Positions 1 to 8,914 of a stretch of DNA of 64,000 nt are shown here, one piece after another. This DNA is from Frondihabitans sp. Leaf304 (GTDB lineage: Bacteria; Actinomycetota; Actinomycetes; Actinomycetales; Microbacteriaceae): contig NZ_LMNV01000003.1 of assembly GCF_001423105.1 (NCBI RefSeq), positions 130,120 through 194,119 of the forward strand, written 5' to 3'. The position numbers and the translations under genes are program-made. The first letter of the stretch is position 1; every line of letters begins with the position of its first letter. Below the pieces are notes generated by a model. The model made no database searches, had not been told where the DNA came from, and was given only the letters and a program-made list of their open reading frames with translations.

Positions 1-157
1 ATGCTCCTTGGTTGGGGTGGCTTCCGATGGCGATCGCCGTCTGAGGCCCGATGTGCCCGAGCGCAGATGGCCGGGCCGAGAAGTCTGGGCGGCTTCGAGA
101 GCACGCACCAACGGCCAAGACTACCGGCCGGGGGCGAGAGCGTCAAACAGCGGCGAG

Positions 158-163
158 TAGCAT
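158..163 (+). promoter_or_regulatory. -10 box of leaderless promoter for DUF4031 gene
   Basis: TAGCAT lies 6 nt before the GTG at 170. That spacing puts the transcription start at or next to the start codon, so the mRNA would be leaderless. There is no Shine-Dalgarno sequence in the bases between. Confidence 0.5.
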
Positions 164-169
164 TCCGGC

Positions 170-445
170 GTGAGCATCCTGATCGACGATCCCGTCTGGC
201 CCGCCCACGACACCGTGTGGTCGCACCTCGTCAGCGATTCGTCGTACGACGAGCTGCACGAGTTCGCCGAGGCTCACGGCGTCCCGCGACGGGCGTTCGA
301 CTTCGACCACTACGACGTTCCGGCGAGCCGCTACGCCGAACTCGTGGACGCCGGAGCGCTGCCGGTGGGCGGCAAGGAGCTGGCCGTGCGCCTGCAGGCC
401 AGCGGGTTGCGCGTGCCGCAGTGGCGTAAGCGGCAGTTGCGCTGA
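170..445 (+). CDS. DUF4031 domain protein
   Basis: This 91-residue protein begins MSILIDDPVWPAHDTVWSHL and matches the small DUF4031 family common in actinobacteria. The conserved early Asp-Asp-Pro, Trp and His residues and the later FDFDHYDVP segment are visible. The family has no assigned function; the acidic and histidine residues could bind metal, but that is inference. The GTG start is chosen because a TAGCAT -10 box sits 6 nt upstream and because the family usually begins at this point. It stands alone, followed by a palindromic repeat. Confidence 0.78.
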   Translation: MSILIDDPVWPAHDTVWSHLVSDSSYDELHEFAEAHGVPRRAFDFDHYDVPASRYAELVDAGALPVGGKELAVRLQASGLRVPQWRKRQLR

Positions 446-460
446 TCCTGCGCGCCCCAT

Positions 461-550
461 CTGCAAATTCGAAGGAGATTTCGGTGCCGCACCCCGTCGG
501 ATCCTTGAGTTGTCGTGCCGGTGCCGGCGTTTCTCCTTCGAATTCGGCAG
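461..550. repeat. palindromic element, family 1, copy a
   Basis: The element is about 90 bp with perfect 13-bp inverted ends AATTCGAAGGAGA (466-478) and its complement (532-544), and an interior core CGTCGGATCCTTGA. The same ends and core recur at 34071-34157 (reverse orientation) and 48536-48620. It fills the gap between two genes that converge on it. It could act as a bidirectional terminator, but the shared loop sequence suggests a dispersed repeat family. Confidence 0.75.
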
Positions 551-554
551 CGGC

Positions 555-1364
555 CTAGCGGGGAGCGGGCGGGGCGAAGCGCGCGAGCGACTCCGCGTCG
601 GAAGGCGGCGCGGGCGCCGGCGCGGGCGTTTCGGCAGGATCGACCGCAGGATCCGGCACGGCGTGGGCCGAGACCGATGCTTCTTCGCCACCGACCGAGC
701 TGGCCTCGGAGGGCCCGACCGAGGGATCCTCGTCGCCTTCGACGTCAGTCGTCGACGCGGCGACCGCGGTCTCGGCTCCGGCCGCCTCGAGACGCATCGC
801 CCAAAGCCAGGAGAGCGTGACTCCCCCGGCCAGGACGGCGGTGAGCTGCACGCCGAGTGCGAGAGGCGCGAACACGGTGCCGACGACGATTGCCGCTACG
901 TCTCCCGAGGGCACGGCGGCGATCAGGCCCACGACGACGAGTGCGGCTGCTCCGGCAGCTCCGGCTGCCACGGCTCGCGCCAGGGCGAGCAGAAGGGACA
1001 CCGTCGCGGTCACGCGGAAGACCACGGCCAGGGCGAGGAGAGCGATGACGTAGAAGGGCAGGGGGTCGAGCACGACCGCGCGCAAGAAGAGTCCGACCGG
1101 AGCGGCCAGAAAGCCGGTGGCATAGGCCGAGGGATCGTAGGCGACCGCGTTGCCCAGGAGCTGGATCAGCGCCACGACGAATCGGACGACGATCAGCACT
1201 CCCACGGCGACGGCGGCGGCAAGCACCGACCCAGCCGTGACCCCGACGTCTGCCAGGCCTTCCGGCAGGCGCGAACTTCGGAGGCGGCGCCTCGACGACG
1301 CCCGCCCGCCGGATGACGCGTGCGGGGCCGAGTGCGGGCCGGGAGGGGTCATCGGTGTGGACAC
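555..1364 (-). CDS. Polytopic membrane protein, function unknown
   Basis: This 269-residue protein has a short polar N-terminus, about four or five hydrophobic segments between residues 40 and 190 (for example VLIVVRFVVALIQLLG and FYVIALLALAVVF), and an acidic, Ala/Pro-rich cytoplasmic-looking tail of about 75 residues. I place the start at the GTG at 1364 because GAGAGGAG lies 6 nt upstream; the in-frame ATG at 1352 would leave an 18-nt gap. It follows rne by 28 nt on the same strand and is probably co-transcribed with it. I recognise no family and assign no function. Confidence 0.7.
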   Translation of the reverse strand: MSTPMTPPGPHSAPHASSGGRASSRRRLRSSRLPEGLADVGVTAGSVLAAAVAVGVLIVVRFVVALIQLLGNAVAYDPSAYATGFLAAPVGLFLRAVVLDPLPFYVIALLALAVVFRVTATVSLLLALARAVAAGAAGAAALVVVGLIAAVPSGDVAAIVVGTVFAPLALGVQLTAVLAGGVTLSWLWAMRLEAAGAETAVAASTTDVEGDEDPSVGPSEASSVGGEEASVSAHAVPDPAVDPAETPAPAPAPPSDAESLARFAPPAPR

Positions 1365-1392
1365 GCGCGACTCCTCTCGGCCCGACCAGCTA

Positions 1393-4260
1393 TTACAGGT
1401 CGTCGGACGATACTCCCACGCCGAGGATGAACGGGCCCGCCTCGTCGTCACCGGCCGCCGGTGCGGAGGCCGGAGCGGCTGCCGTTCCCGTGCTGGAGGC
1501 GCGACGCGACCGGTTGCGGCCCTGACCGGGCTGCTTGGGTTCGGGCAGCGCACCCAGGACGGAGTCGAGGATCTGCTCGGCGTCGTGAGTCGAGATCTTG
1601 CGCGGTGCGCGCTCGACCTTGGCGACGGGGATGTCGAGGATCGCGACGGTCGCCTCCGGCTGGACCACGGTCGCCTGCGAGCGACGCGACGGCGCCTTCT
1701 CGCGGACGACGGGGGCCTCGGTCGGCGTGGTTTCAGCCGGCGTCGACTCGGCCTGCTTCGGCTCCGCCTGCGCGGACTCGGCCTGCGCGGACTCGGCCTG
1801 CGTCGGTTCAGCCTGCTTCGACTCGACGGGTGCCGAACCGGCACTCGGCAGATCGATGACAGCGGGTGCCGACGACGTCTCGGCCTCACCCGACGCTGCC
1901 GACGACGAGGCACGACGGCCACGGCCGCGACGCGAGCGGCCCTTGGCCGGCGTCTCGGTCGCGTCGTCGTCGAGGGAGATCGACGCTGCGGTCGAAACCG
2001 AAGGATCCGGCGTGGTCGCCGACACGGAATCGCCCGCTGCGTTCTCGGCCGCAACGGCATCGATGGCTGCTTCGACCGCGGCAGCCGTCTCGGCGGGGGT
2101 CGCGGGAGTGTCGTCGGAGTGCACGACGGTCGACGCGGCGATCTTGGCGAGGGCGTTCTTCACGTCGTCGGTGATGGCGTGGATCGTGCCGGTCGCGGGC
2201 TGCGACTCAGAGCCGCGCTGCGAGCGACCAGTGCCGCCGCCGTTGCTTCCGCCAGTGCCGTTGCCGTTTGCTGCACCGCCGTTGCCGCCCTGCTTGGCAC
2301 GACGACGCTCCTGCGAGCGCTGACGGTTCTGCTGCTGCTGCTCCTGGGCCTGCTGGCGGTCGACGCCGATCTCTTGGAACGACTCCATGAGGCCGAGGCC
2401 GAGCTTCTTGCGGGTCATCTGCACGAGCCCGAGCGACGTGACCTCGGCGACCTGGTGCTTGGTGCGGTCGCGGCTGAGGCACTCGACGAGACGGCGCAGC
2501 ACGAGGTCGCGGTTCGTCTCGAGCACCATGTCGATGAAGTCGACGACGATGATGCCGCCGATGTCGCGGAGTCGGAGCTGACGCACGAGCTCTTCAGCGG
2601 CCTCGATGTTGTTCTTCGTGACCGTCTCTTCGAGGTTGCCGCCCGACCCGACGAACTTGCCGGTGTTGACGTCAACGACCGTCATGGCCTCGGTGCGGTC
2701 GATCACGAGCGAGCCGCCAGACGGGAGCCAGACCTTGCGGTCGAGCGCCTTGTCGATCTGCTCGTTGAGTCGGTACTCGTCGAACGAGTCTTTGTCGCCC
2801 TCGTAGGCCTTGACTCGATCGAGGAGGTCGGGCGCGACCGCCGAGAGGTACGTCTCGATGGTCTGCTGCGACTCTTCGCCGTCGATGACGAGCTCGTGGA
2901 AGTCTTCGTTGAAGACATCGCGCACGATCTTGATCAGCAGGTCGGGCTCGGAGTGCAGGAGGTTGGGAGCGTTGCCCGCCTCGACCTTCTTCGAGATGTC
3001 GTCCCACTGGTTGAGGAGGCGCTTCACGTCGAGCGTGAGCTGCTCTTCGGTCGCGCCCTCGGCCGCCGTGCGGACGATGACGCCGGTGTTCTCCGGAAGG
3101 GCCTCTTTGAGGATCTTCTTCAGACGAGCGCGCTCCGTGTCGGGCAGCTTGCGGCTGATGCCGTTCATCGAGCCGTTCGGCACGTAGACGAGGAATCGGC
3201 CCGGGAGCGAGATCTGGCTGGTGAGCCGCGCGCCCTTGTGACCCACTGGATCCTTGGTCACCTGCACCAGGACGCGATCGCCCGGCTTGAGGGCGAGCTC
3301 GATTCGACGGGGCTGGTTGCCGTGCTCGATCTTGTCCCAGTCGACTTCGCCGGAGTAGAGCACGGCGTTGCGGCCGCGCCCGATGTCGACGAACGCCGCC
3401 TCCATGCTGGGGAGCACGTTCTGCACGCGGCCCAGGTAGACGTTGCCGATGAGCGAGACGTTCTGCGACTTGGCGACGTAGTGCTCGGCCAGGATGCCGT
3501 CTTCGATGACGCCGATCTGGATGCTGTCGCCCTGCGAGCGGACGACCATCTTGCGGTCGACGCTCTCGCGCCGGGCGAGGAACTCGGCCTCGGTGACCAC
3601 GGGGCGGCGGCGACCGGCGTCGCGGCCGTCGCGACGGCGCTGCTTCTTGGCCTCGAGGCGGGTGGAGCCCTTGATGCGCTGGGGCTCGGTGATGAGCTCG
3701 GGCTCGGGGCGCTCACGCGGCTCGCGATTGGCGCGCGAACGGGTGCGGCTCGTCGAGACCTCGTCGGAGCCCTCGCCTCCGTTGCCGCCGCGGCTTCTGG
3801 ATCGACGACGCGCCGGCCCCTGATCGCGGTCGTCGTCGTCTTCGTCGTCGTCGTAGCGCGCCGGCAACGGCGAGATCTCGGGCGCGTGGAAGATGAGGCT
3901 CGTCGTGCTGAGCGGCGCTTCGAACGGCGAGGCCGACGGGACGACGGGCGTCTGGTCGGCCGCGTCACGCTCGATCGTCTCGGTGTCGACCAACTCGGCC
4001 GAAGCGGCGCTGTCGTTGTTCGTGCCGGTGCCGTCGTTGCCGGCGTTGTCGATGGTGCTGTCGGGCTGGGTCACAGCGGTCGCCTCCTGGGGCACGTTCG
4101 TGTCGGCGGCCGGGGCGCTCAGCACCGCGTCGGCTCGCTCGGAATGAGAGGAAGGTGCGGTCGAAGCCGTGGGCTCCGCCTGCTTCGCTGCCTGCTTCGA
4201 CCGGAATCCGGCGAACAGGCGACTTCTTCTCTTGGGACTGTTTTCGTTCTTCTCCACCAT
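1393..4260 (-). CDS. rne: Ribonuclease E/G
   Basis: This 955-residue endoribonuclease acts in mRNA decay and in rRNA and tRNA processing. After a disordered acidic/basic N-terminal region (about residues 1-260) come the S1-type RNA-binding segment (VYLGRVQNVLPSMEAAFVDI), the 5' sensor/RNase H-like part and the DNase I-like catalytic core with the metal ligands in VVDVNTGKFVG and GIIVVDFIDM. A long Ala/Glu/Pro-rich C-terminus follows. The start at 4260 is preceded by GGCGAGGAG at good spacing. Oddly, after KKLGLGLMESF, where homologues have a CxxC Zn-link, there is no cysteine; the chain runs straight into a Gln/Arg-rich stretch. The leader is long (see 4261-4601). Confidence 0.95.
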   Translation of the reverse strand: MVEKNENSPKRRSRLFAGFRSKQAAKQAEPTASTAPSSHSERADAVLSAPAADTNVPQEATAVTQPDSTIDNAGNDGTGTNNDSAASAELVDTETIERDAADQTPVVPSASPFEAPLSTTSLIFHAPEISPLPARYDDDEDDDDRDQGPARRRSRSRGGNGGEGSDEVSTSRTRSRANREPRERPEPELITEPQRIKGSTRLEAKKQRRRDGRDAGRRRPVVTEAEFLARRESVDRKMVVRSQGDSIQIGVIEDGILAEHYVAKSQNVSLIGNVYLGRVQNVLPSMEAAFVDIGRGRNAVLYSGEVDWDKIEHGNQPRRIELALKPGDRVLVQVTKDPVGHKGARLTSQISLPGRFLVYVPNGSMNGISRKLPDTERARLKKILKEALPENTGVIVRTAAEGATEEQLTLDVKRLLNQWDDISKKVEAGNAPNLLHSEPDLLIKIVRDVFNEDFHELVIDGEESQQTIETYLSAVAPDLLDRVKAYEGDKDSFDEYRLNEQIDKALDRKVWLPSGGSLVIDRTEAMTVVDVNTGKFVGSGGNLEETVTKNNIEAAEELVRQLRLRDIGGIIVVDFIDMVLETNRDLVLRRLVECLSRDRTKHQVAEVTSLGLVQMTRKKLGLGLMESFQEIGVDRQQAQEQQQQNRQRSQERRRAKQGGNGGAANGNGTGGSNGGGTGRSQRGSESQPATGTIHAITDDVKNALAKIAASTVVHSDDTPATPAETAAAVEAAIDAVAAENAAGDSVSATTPDPSVSTAASISLDDDATETPAKGRSRRGRGRRASSSAASGEAETSSAPAVIDLPSAGSAPVESKQAEPTQAESAQAESAQAEPKQAESTPAETTPTEAPVVREKAPSRRSQATVVQPEATVAILDIPVAKVERAPRKISTHDAEQILDSVLGALPEPKQPGQGRNRSRRASSTGTAAAPASAPAAGDDEAGPFILGVGVSSDDL

Positions 4261-4601
4261 TGGTGGTGCAACTCCTCGCCCCGTGCGACGTTCTGCGGGT
4301 GCTCTGTTCGAACACCACCCGGATTGCCGCCGGGAAATCATGTGCGCGTGAACCTGACTGGACGAAGCGACCCCTGGTCGCCGCATCTCGCTGCTCCGCG
4401 AAATCTGTTCTGTCACGGGATCCGGTCAGGATCCGTGGAAATCTGTTCGGTCGCCCGTCGTTTCTGGCGACCGTCTTGCCTGTCGTTTCTGGCAGCCGAC
4501 CGTCACGGTCGGAAAGCTCGCCCGGCTCTCACCCTGGGACTGTCCCGATTATCGCACGCCCTGCCCGTCGGGGTGGATTCTCTGCGTGTCATAATCCGTG
4601 G
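4261..4601 (-). promoter_or_regulatory. Long upstream region of rne with internal repeats
   Basis: No gene is supported in these 341 nt. On the rne strand a GATAAT box (4548-4553) could start a leader of about 280 nt. The leader holds two direct repeats: GAACAGATTTC (at 4400-4410 and 4438-4448) and GCCAGAAACGAC (at 4457-4468 and 4482-4493), with a small GGATCC hairpin (about 4414-4437) between the first pair. In E. coli the rne leader lets RNase E control its own mRNA; a similar role here is inference. Confidence 0.45.
4590..4595 (+). promoter_or_regulatory. -10 box of leaderless promoter for VKOR gene
   Basis: CATAAT is followed after 6 nt by the GTG at 4602. No ribosome binding site is present, so the box decides the start. 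Confidence 0.6.
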
Positions 4602-5222
4602 GTGCCGTCAGCCAAGGTTTCCACCAAGCCCGTAATCCAGCATCCGCTCACCGCGATCCTCCTGATCGTGGCCGGGGTGGTCGGGTTCTATGGCTCGTTC
4701 AAGCTGGTCGTCGAGAAGTACGAGCTGCTGGAGAACCCCACCAAGGGGCTCGCCTGCGACATCAATCCGTTCGTCTCGTGCTCGACCGTGATCGACAGTT
4801 GGCAGTCTCACCTCTTCGGCTTTCCCAACCCGATCCTCGGTGTCGCGGGGTTCGTCGCCCCGATAGCCGTAGGGGTCGCACTGCTCGCCGGGGCGAAGTT
4901 CGCCCGCTGGTTCTGGATCGCCTTCAACGCTGGCCTCTTCCTGGCCTGGGCGTTCGTGACGTTCCTGTTCATTCAGACGGTGTTCTTCATCGGCGCCCTC
5001 TGCCCGTGGTGCATGCTCGTCTGGACGGCCACGATCCCGATGTTCTGGGTCTTCACCGTCTGGAACCTCGCCAACGGCAAGCTCACTCGCAGCACGACGC
5101 TCCAGCGCCGCATGCGCGCCTTCCTGCCCTACTCGTGGGTACTCCCGGTGGTCAACTACCTCGTGATCGTCATCATCATCATCCAGCACTTCCCGCTGCT
5201 GCTCTCGGTGCTGTTCGGCTGA
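4602..5222 (+). CDS. Vitamin K epoxide reductase family protein
   Basis: This 206-residue membrane protein has four to five transmembrane helices. It carries the VKOR loop cysteines (LACDINPFVSCSTV) and the active-site CPWC near residue 134, followed by MLVW. Bacterial VKOR passes electrons from a DsbA-like thiol oxidase to quinone and so replaces DsbB. The DsbA-like gene at 5506 on the same strand is its likely partner. The GTG start is chosen from the CATAAT box 6 nt upstream; the frame is open further up, but that stretch has no family similarity. Confidence 0.92.
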   Translation: MPSAKVSTKPVIQHPLTAILLIVAGVVGFYGSFKLVVEKYELLENPTKGLACDINPFVSCSTVIDSWQSHLFGFPNPILGVAGFVAPIAVGVALLAGAKFARWFWIAFNAGLFLAWAFVTFLFIQTVFFIGALCPWCMLVWTATIPMFWVFTVWNLANGKLTRSTTLQRRMRAFLPYSWVLPVVNYLVIVIIIIQHFPLLLSVLFG

Positions 5223-5232
5223 TTCACCCTCC

Positions 5233-5353
5233 CGGGCCCGCCCGCCGCGCCCGCGCCGCGCGCCGCGCGGCGTGCCCGCCGCGCCCGCTGAGGCACCCCC
5301 CGCTGGCCAATTCGGGGGTGGCATCCGGGGGTTGTCTGGCCATCCGGGGGTGC
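5233..5353. repeat. GC-only tract followed by direct repeats
   Basis: Positions 5233-5288 are almost purely G and C with iterated CGCCCGC words. Next comes an imperfect 17-18 bp direct repeat, CTGGCCAATTCGGGGGTG (5303-5320) and CTGGCCATCCGGGGGTG (5336-5352), with a third half copy CATCCGGGGGT at 5322. This lies in the 283-nt gap before the DsbA-like gene. It could be an iterated operator or just low-complexity sequence. Confidence 0.5.
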
Positions 5354-5505
5354 GCCAAGCCCGGGCGAGTTCATTTCGGATACTGAAGAGGCCCTGGGGG
5401 ATCTCCCAGGAAGTCCATGACGTGTCACCGTTCAGCCTCGGCCAGACACCTGCCCCGGCTACTGTCGTTGATCGACAGCCGATGTTTACGCAGATCTGAG
5501 GACCA

Positions 5506-6378
5506 ATGACACCGCCCCCCGAGACCGGTCAGACCAAGCGCGATCGTCGCGACGAAGCCCGAGAGAAAGCGCGCGTCGCCCGGGAAGCAGCCGCACGCCG
5601 CCACCGTCGTAACAAGGGCCTGCTCATCAGCGGAATCATCGTCGGCGCGCTCGCCCTCGTGACCGCGGTCACGCTCATCATCGTCAGTTCGGTGCAGCCC
5701 GCCGGCCCCGGCCCGAAGAACATGGCGTCGGGCGGGATCCTTCTTCAAGGAAGCGCGTCGACCAGCAAGATCACCGCCGTCGAGACGAAGGCCGTGCCGG
5801 CCGGCGGCAGCACGACCCCGACCGACCAGAAGAAGCTCGACAAGACCGTCAACATCTCGGTCTACCTCGACTACCAGTGCCCCTACTGCAACCAGTTCGA
5901 GACCACTAACGAAGCGCAGATCTCGACATGGCTCAAGAAGGGTGCGATCACCTACGAGATCCACCCGATCTCGATCCTCGACGCGTCGTCGCTCGGCACG
6001 AAGTACTCGACTCGCTCGGCCAACGCGGCCATGTGCGTCGCCAACTACGACCCCGACTCGTTCCTCGCGGTGAACACCTCGTTCTTCGCGAACCAGCCGG
6101 CCGAGGGCTCCAAGGGGCTCACCGACGAGAAGCTCAAGAGCTTGATCACGGCCGCCGGCGCGACGAGCCCCGACATCTCGTCATGCATAGACGACGGTAC
6201 CTTCAAGGGCTTCGTCGCCGACCAGACCAAGGCGGCGCTGAACGAGAAGCTGCCGAACTCGTCGCTCGCCAAGCTCACCGGCACACCCACCGTGATCGTC
6301 AACGGTCAGGCGTACTCGGGCTCGCTCACCGACGCGGCGGCGTTCTCGTCGTTCGTGACCAGCCAGGCGACGAGCTAG
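5506..6378 (+). CDS. DsbA-like membrane-anchored thiol oxidase
   Basis: This 290-residue protein has a strongly basic cytoplasmic N-terminus, one transmembrane segment (about residues 37-60, GLLISGIIVGALALVTAV) and an extracytoplasmic thioredoxin-fold domain with CPYC in VYLDYQCPYCNQFE, plus the cis-Pro loop TGTPTVIVNG. It should oxidise cysteines in exported proteins and be reoxidised by the VKOR protein encoded just upstream. The ATG has GAGGA 3 nt before it. Two further cysteines (AAMCVANY and ISSCIDD) may form a structural disulfide, as in related mycobacterial proteins. Confidence 0.88.
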   Translation: MTPPPETGQTKRDRRDEAREKARVAREAAARRHRRNKGLLISGIIVGALALVTAVTLIIVSSVQPAGPGPKNMASGGILLQGSASTSKITAVETKAVPAGGSTTPTDQKKLDKTVNISVYLDYQCPYCNQFETTNEAQISTWLKKGAITYEIHPISILDASSLGTKYSTRSANAAMCVANYDPDSFLAVNTSFFANQPAEGSKGLTDEKLKSLITAAGATSPDISSCIDDGTFKGFVADQTKAALNEKLPNSSLAKLTGTPTVIVNGQAYSGSLTDAAAFSSFVTSQATS

Positions 6379-6399
6379 CCGCTCTCCCGCACAAAGAAA

Positions 6400-6431
6400 C
6401 GGCCCCGCACCTCGTCAGAGGTGTGGGGCCG
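6400..6431. terminator. Bidirectional terminator between dsbA-like gene and ndk
   Basis: A 14-bp stem (CGGCCCCGCACCTC with its near complement) closes a GTCA loop between two converging genes. Confidence 0.85.
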
Positions 6432-6454
6432 TTCGGCGTTGTGGCCGCAGGTGC

Positions 6455-6874
6455 CTAGGCGAACCAGAGGGCGAGCTCGCGCGCCGCCGACTCGGGCGAG
6501 TCGCTGCCGTGCACGAGGTTCTGCTGCACTTTGAGGCCCCAGTCGCGGCCGAGGTCGCCGCGGATCGTTCCGGGTGCCGCGCTCGTCGGGTCGGTGGCAC
6601 CGGCCAGGGAGCGGAAGCCGGCGATGACGCCGTTGCCGCCGATTCGGAGGGCGACGACGGGGCCGGACTCCATGAACTCGACGAGCGGCTCGTAGAAGGG
6701 CTTGCCGACGTGCTCCTCGTAGTGAGCTGCGAGGAGCGAGCGGTCGGCCTCGACGAGCTTGATGTCGACGAGACCGTATCCCTTCGCTTCGATGCGGCGG
6801 AGGATCTCGCCGGTCAGGTTACGGGCGACGCCGTCGGGCTTGACGAGGACCAGGGTTTCTTCGAGATCGGACAC
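6455..6874 (-). CDS. ndk: Nucleoside diphosphate kinase
   Basis: This 139-residue protein is of normal length for the enzyme that transfers the gamma phosphate between nucleoside triphosphates and diphosphates. The phosphohistidine H122 sits in NLVHGSDS; ETLVLVKPDGV and AAPGTIRGD are also conserved. It is the last gene of the ileS-folC-DUF4233-ndk cluster, a common actinobacterial order, and is preceded by AAGGAGCC. A strong terminator follows. Confidence 0.97.
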   Translation of the reverse strand: MSDLEETLVLVKPDGVARNLTGEILRRIEAKGYGLVDIKLVEADRSLLAAHYEEHVGKPFYEPLVEFMESGPVVALRIGGNGVIAGFRSLAGATDPTSAAPGTIRGDLGRDWGLKVQQNLVHGSDSPESAARELALWFA

Positions 6875-6914
6875 GGTGGCTCCTTAGGGGTGGGGGCGAT
6901 GAGAAAGGCTTGCA

Positions 6915-7400
6915 CTACTGATAGTCGCGCGGATCGAGGCCGGGGTTGGCCTCCATCCACGCGCGCAGGGCGGCGTTCCGCCGGTCGATCTGGATGCCCT
7001 TGACCAGGCAGAAGATCCAGATGCCGATGAAGACTGCTGCGACGACGTACATCAAGACGACGAGGATCCCGGTCAACGCCAGCAGCACCTGAACGATGCA
7101 GCCGAGCACGACGCCCCAGCGGTAGCGGAGGCCGGCGCCGGCGACGAGCATGAGAACGAGGAACCCGGCGCCGCCGAGAAGGGCCACGCTCCAGGGCAGG
7201 ACCCCGGCACCGCCGACGTTCAGCACGAGGAAGAACAGCACGCATGCCTCGAGCACCAGCATGATCGAGAGCAGGCTCTCGGTCAACGAGCGCTGGCGAC
7301 GCGGGCGAGCGGTACGGGGGCTGCGCCCGGTCGCCGCATCCGCCACGGGGACCTCAGGATCCGAGGCGGCCCCGTCAGGATCGCTCGTCACGTTGCTCAC
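6915..7400 (-). CDS. DUF4233 membrane protein
   Basis: This 161-residue protein has a hydrophilic N-terminus and four transmembrane helices between residues about 40 and 140. It ends with a short tail containing DRRNAALRAWM. Proteins of this family sit almost always between folC and ndk in actinobacteria; their role is unknown. The start overlaps the folC stop by 4 nt, which implies translational coupling. Confidence 0.85.
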   Translation of the reverse strand: MSNVTSDPDGAASDPEVPVADAATGRSPRTARPRRQRSLTESLLSIMLVLEACVLFFLVLNVGGAGVLPWSVALLGGAGFLVLMLVAGAGLRYRWGVVLGCIVQVLLALTGILVVLMYVVAAVFIGIWIFCLVKGIQIDRRNAALRAWMEANPGLDPRDYQ

Positions 7401-8914
7401 TTCTCTCCGGCCTCGAGCGTCAGGCTCATCACTTCACCGACCAGCGTGATCGATCCGGTGACGACGACACCGCCCTTCTCGGTCTCGTCGGCGAGGTCGC
7501 GGGCGATCGAGAGCGCGGAAACCACGTTCGTCTCGACGGTCACCCGGTCGGGGCCGACGATCCCGACGGCGATCTGAGCCAGCGTGTCGGCGTCGATGGC
7601 CCGCTCGGAATCGGACTGCGTGATGACGAACTGCTCGACGACGGGCGCGAGGGCACGGATGATGCCACCCGCGTCTTTGTCGGAGAGGATCGCGAGCACG
7701 GCGACGACGCGGTCGAAGTCGAAGTACTCGCCGAGCGCCTCGGCCAGCGAGTGCGCACCGTGCGGGTTGTGCGCGGCGTCGACGAGGATAGTCGGATCGT
7801 TGCTGAGCACCTGGAGTCGACCGGGCGACGACGAGCCGGCGAGCCCCTCCGTGAGGATGTCGGGGTCGAGCGGCTGGGTGCCGTTGCCGAGGAACGACTC
7901 GACGGCTGCGATCGCGACCGCCGCGTTCTGTGCCTGGTGGCGGCCGAACAGCGGCAGCGGGATCTCCTCGTAGCGGCCGGCGATCCCCTGCACCGAGATC
8001 AGCTGACCGCCGACGGCGACCTTCGACTCGAGCACCTGGAATCCGGCGCCCTCCGAGACGAACGTCGATTCCGAGAGCTCCGTGGCGCGCTGCAGCTCGG
8101 CCAGCGCCTCGGGCACCTGCGCGGCCGAGACGACGTTCGACGAGGGCTTGATGATGCCCGACTTGGTGCGGGCGATCTCGAGCACGGTCGAGCCGAGCCG
8201 CTTCGTGTGGTCGAGCGCGATCGGGGTGAAGACGGCGACCTGACCATCGGCGACGTTGGTGGAATCCCACTCGCCGCCCATGCCGACCTCGAGCACGACG
8301 ACGTCCGCGGGTGCGTCGGCGAACGACGCAAAAGCGAGCACCGTGAGCGCCTCGAAGTAGGTGAGCGGCTCCTCGCCGGCCACCGTCAGCTCGTCGTCGA
8401 CCATGCTCAGGAAGGGTGCGATGTCTCGCCAGTTGGCGGCCAGCGCGGCGTCGCTGATCGGCTCGCCGTCGATCACGATCCGCTCATTGACCTTGACCAG
8501 GTGCGGGCTCGTCATCAGGCCGGTGCGCAGTCCGTAGGCGCGCAGGATGCTCTCGATCATGCGGCTGGTCGACGTCTTGCCGTTGGTGCCGGTGATGTGG
8601 ATCACCGGGTAGCTGCGGTGCGGGTCACCGAGCAGTTCGACGGCACGACGGGTCGCCTCGAGACGGGGCTGCGGGGTGTTCTCACCGATGCGCGCGAGAA
8701 GGGCCTCGTAGACCAGACGGGCTCCCGCCTCGTCGGCGGACTCGTCGAGCTCCTTCTCGTCGTCACGATCGTCGTGATCGCGTTCGTCGTCGTCGCCCAT
8801 CGAGGGGAAGTCGCCGAAGTCGTCGCGCGTGCCGAACACGTCGGGCAGCGGCCCGGGGTCGACAGTCTCGTCGTCGTCGTCGTCGCGGCCGGGGCCTGCG
8901 GGGGTGTCACTCAT
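7397..8914 (-). CDS. folC: Folylpolyglutamate synthase / dihydrofolate synthase
   Basis: This 505-residue Mur-ligase-fold enzyme adds glutamate to folates. The P-loop [13 protein letters not shown] lies at residues about 106-118; [22 protein letters not shown] and the C-terminal ligase domain ([13 protein letters not shown]) follow. It overlaps the ileS stop by 8 nt and the DUF4233 start by 4 nt. The first about 60 residues are an Asp/Glu-rich extension (runs such as DDDDDE) not normally found in FolC; because the start overlaps ileS and no better start is visible, I keep it. Confidence 0.95.
   Translation of the reverse strand: MSDTPAGPGRDDDDDETVDPGPLPDVFGTRDDFGDFPSMGDDDERDHDDRDDEKELDESADEAGARLVYEALLARIGENTPQPRLEATRRAVELLGDPHRSYPVIHITGTNGKTSTSRMIESILRAYGLRTGLMTSPHLVKVNERIVIDGEPISDAALAANWRDIAPFLSMVDDELTVAGEEPLTYFEALTVLAFASFADAPADVVVLEVGMGGEWDSTNVADGQVAVFTPIALDHTKRLGSTVLEIARTKSGIIKPSSNVVSAAQVPEALAELQRATELSESTFVSEGAGFQVLESKVAVGGQLISVQGIAGRYEEIPLPLFGRHQAQNAAVAIAAVESFLGNGTQPLDPDILTEGLAGSSSPGRLQVLSNDPTILVDAAHNPHGAHSLAEALGEYFDFDRVVAVLAILSDKDAGGIIRALAPVVEQFVITQSDSERAIDADTLAQIAVGIVGPDRVTVETNVVSALSIARDLADETEKGGVVVTGSITLVGEVMSLTLEAGEK

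Noticed and set aside
4155-4601. N-terminal extension of the VKOR frame
   Set aside because: It would overlap rne and has no family similarity; the CATAAT box supports the GTG at 4602.
1150-4635. Very long forward open frame opposite rne
   Set aside because: It mirrors the rne codons in the opposite strand; composition (Arg, Val, Asp rich) is that of an antisense shadow, and rne is certain.
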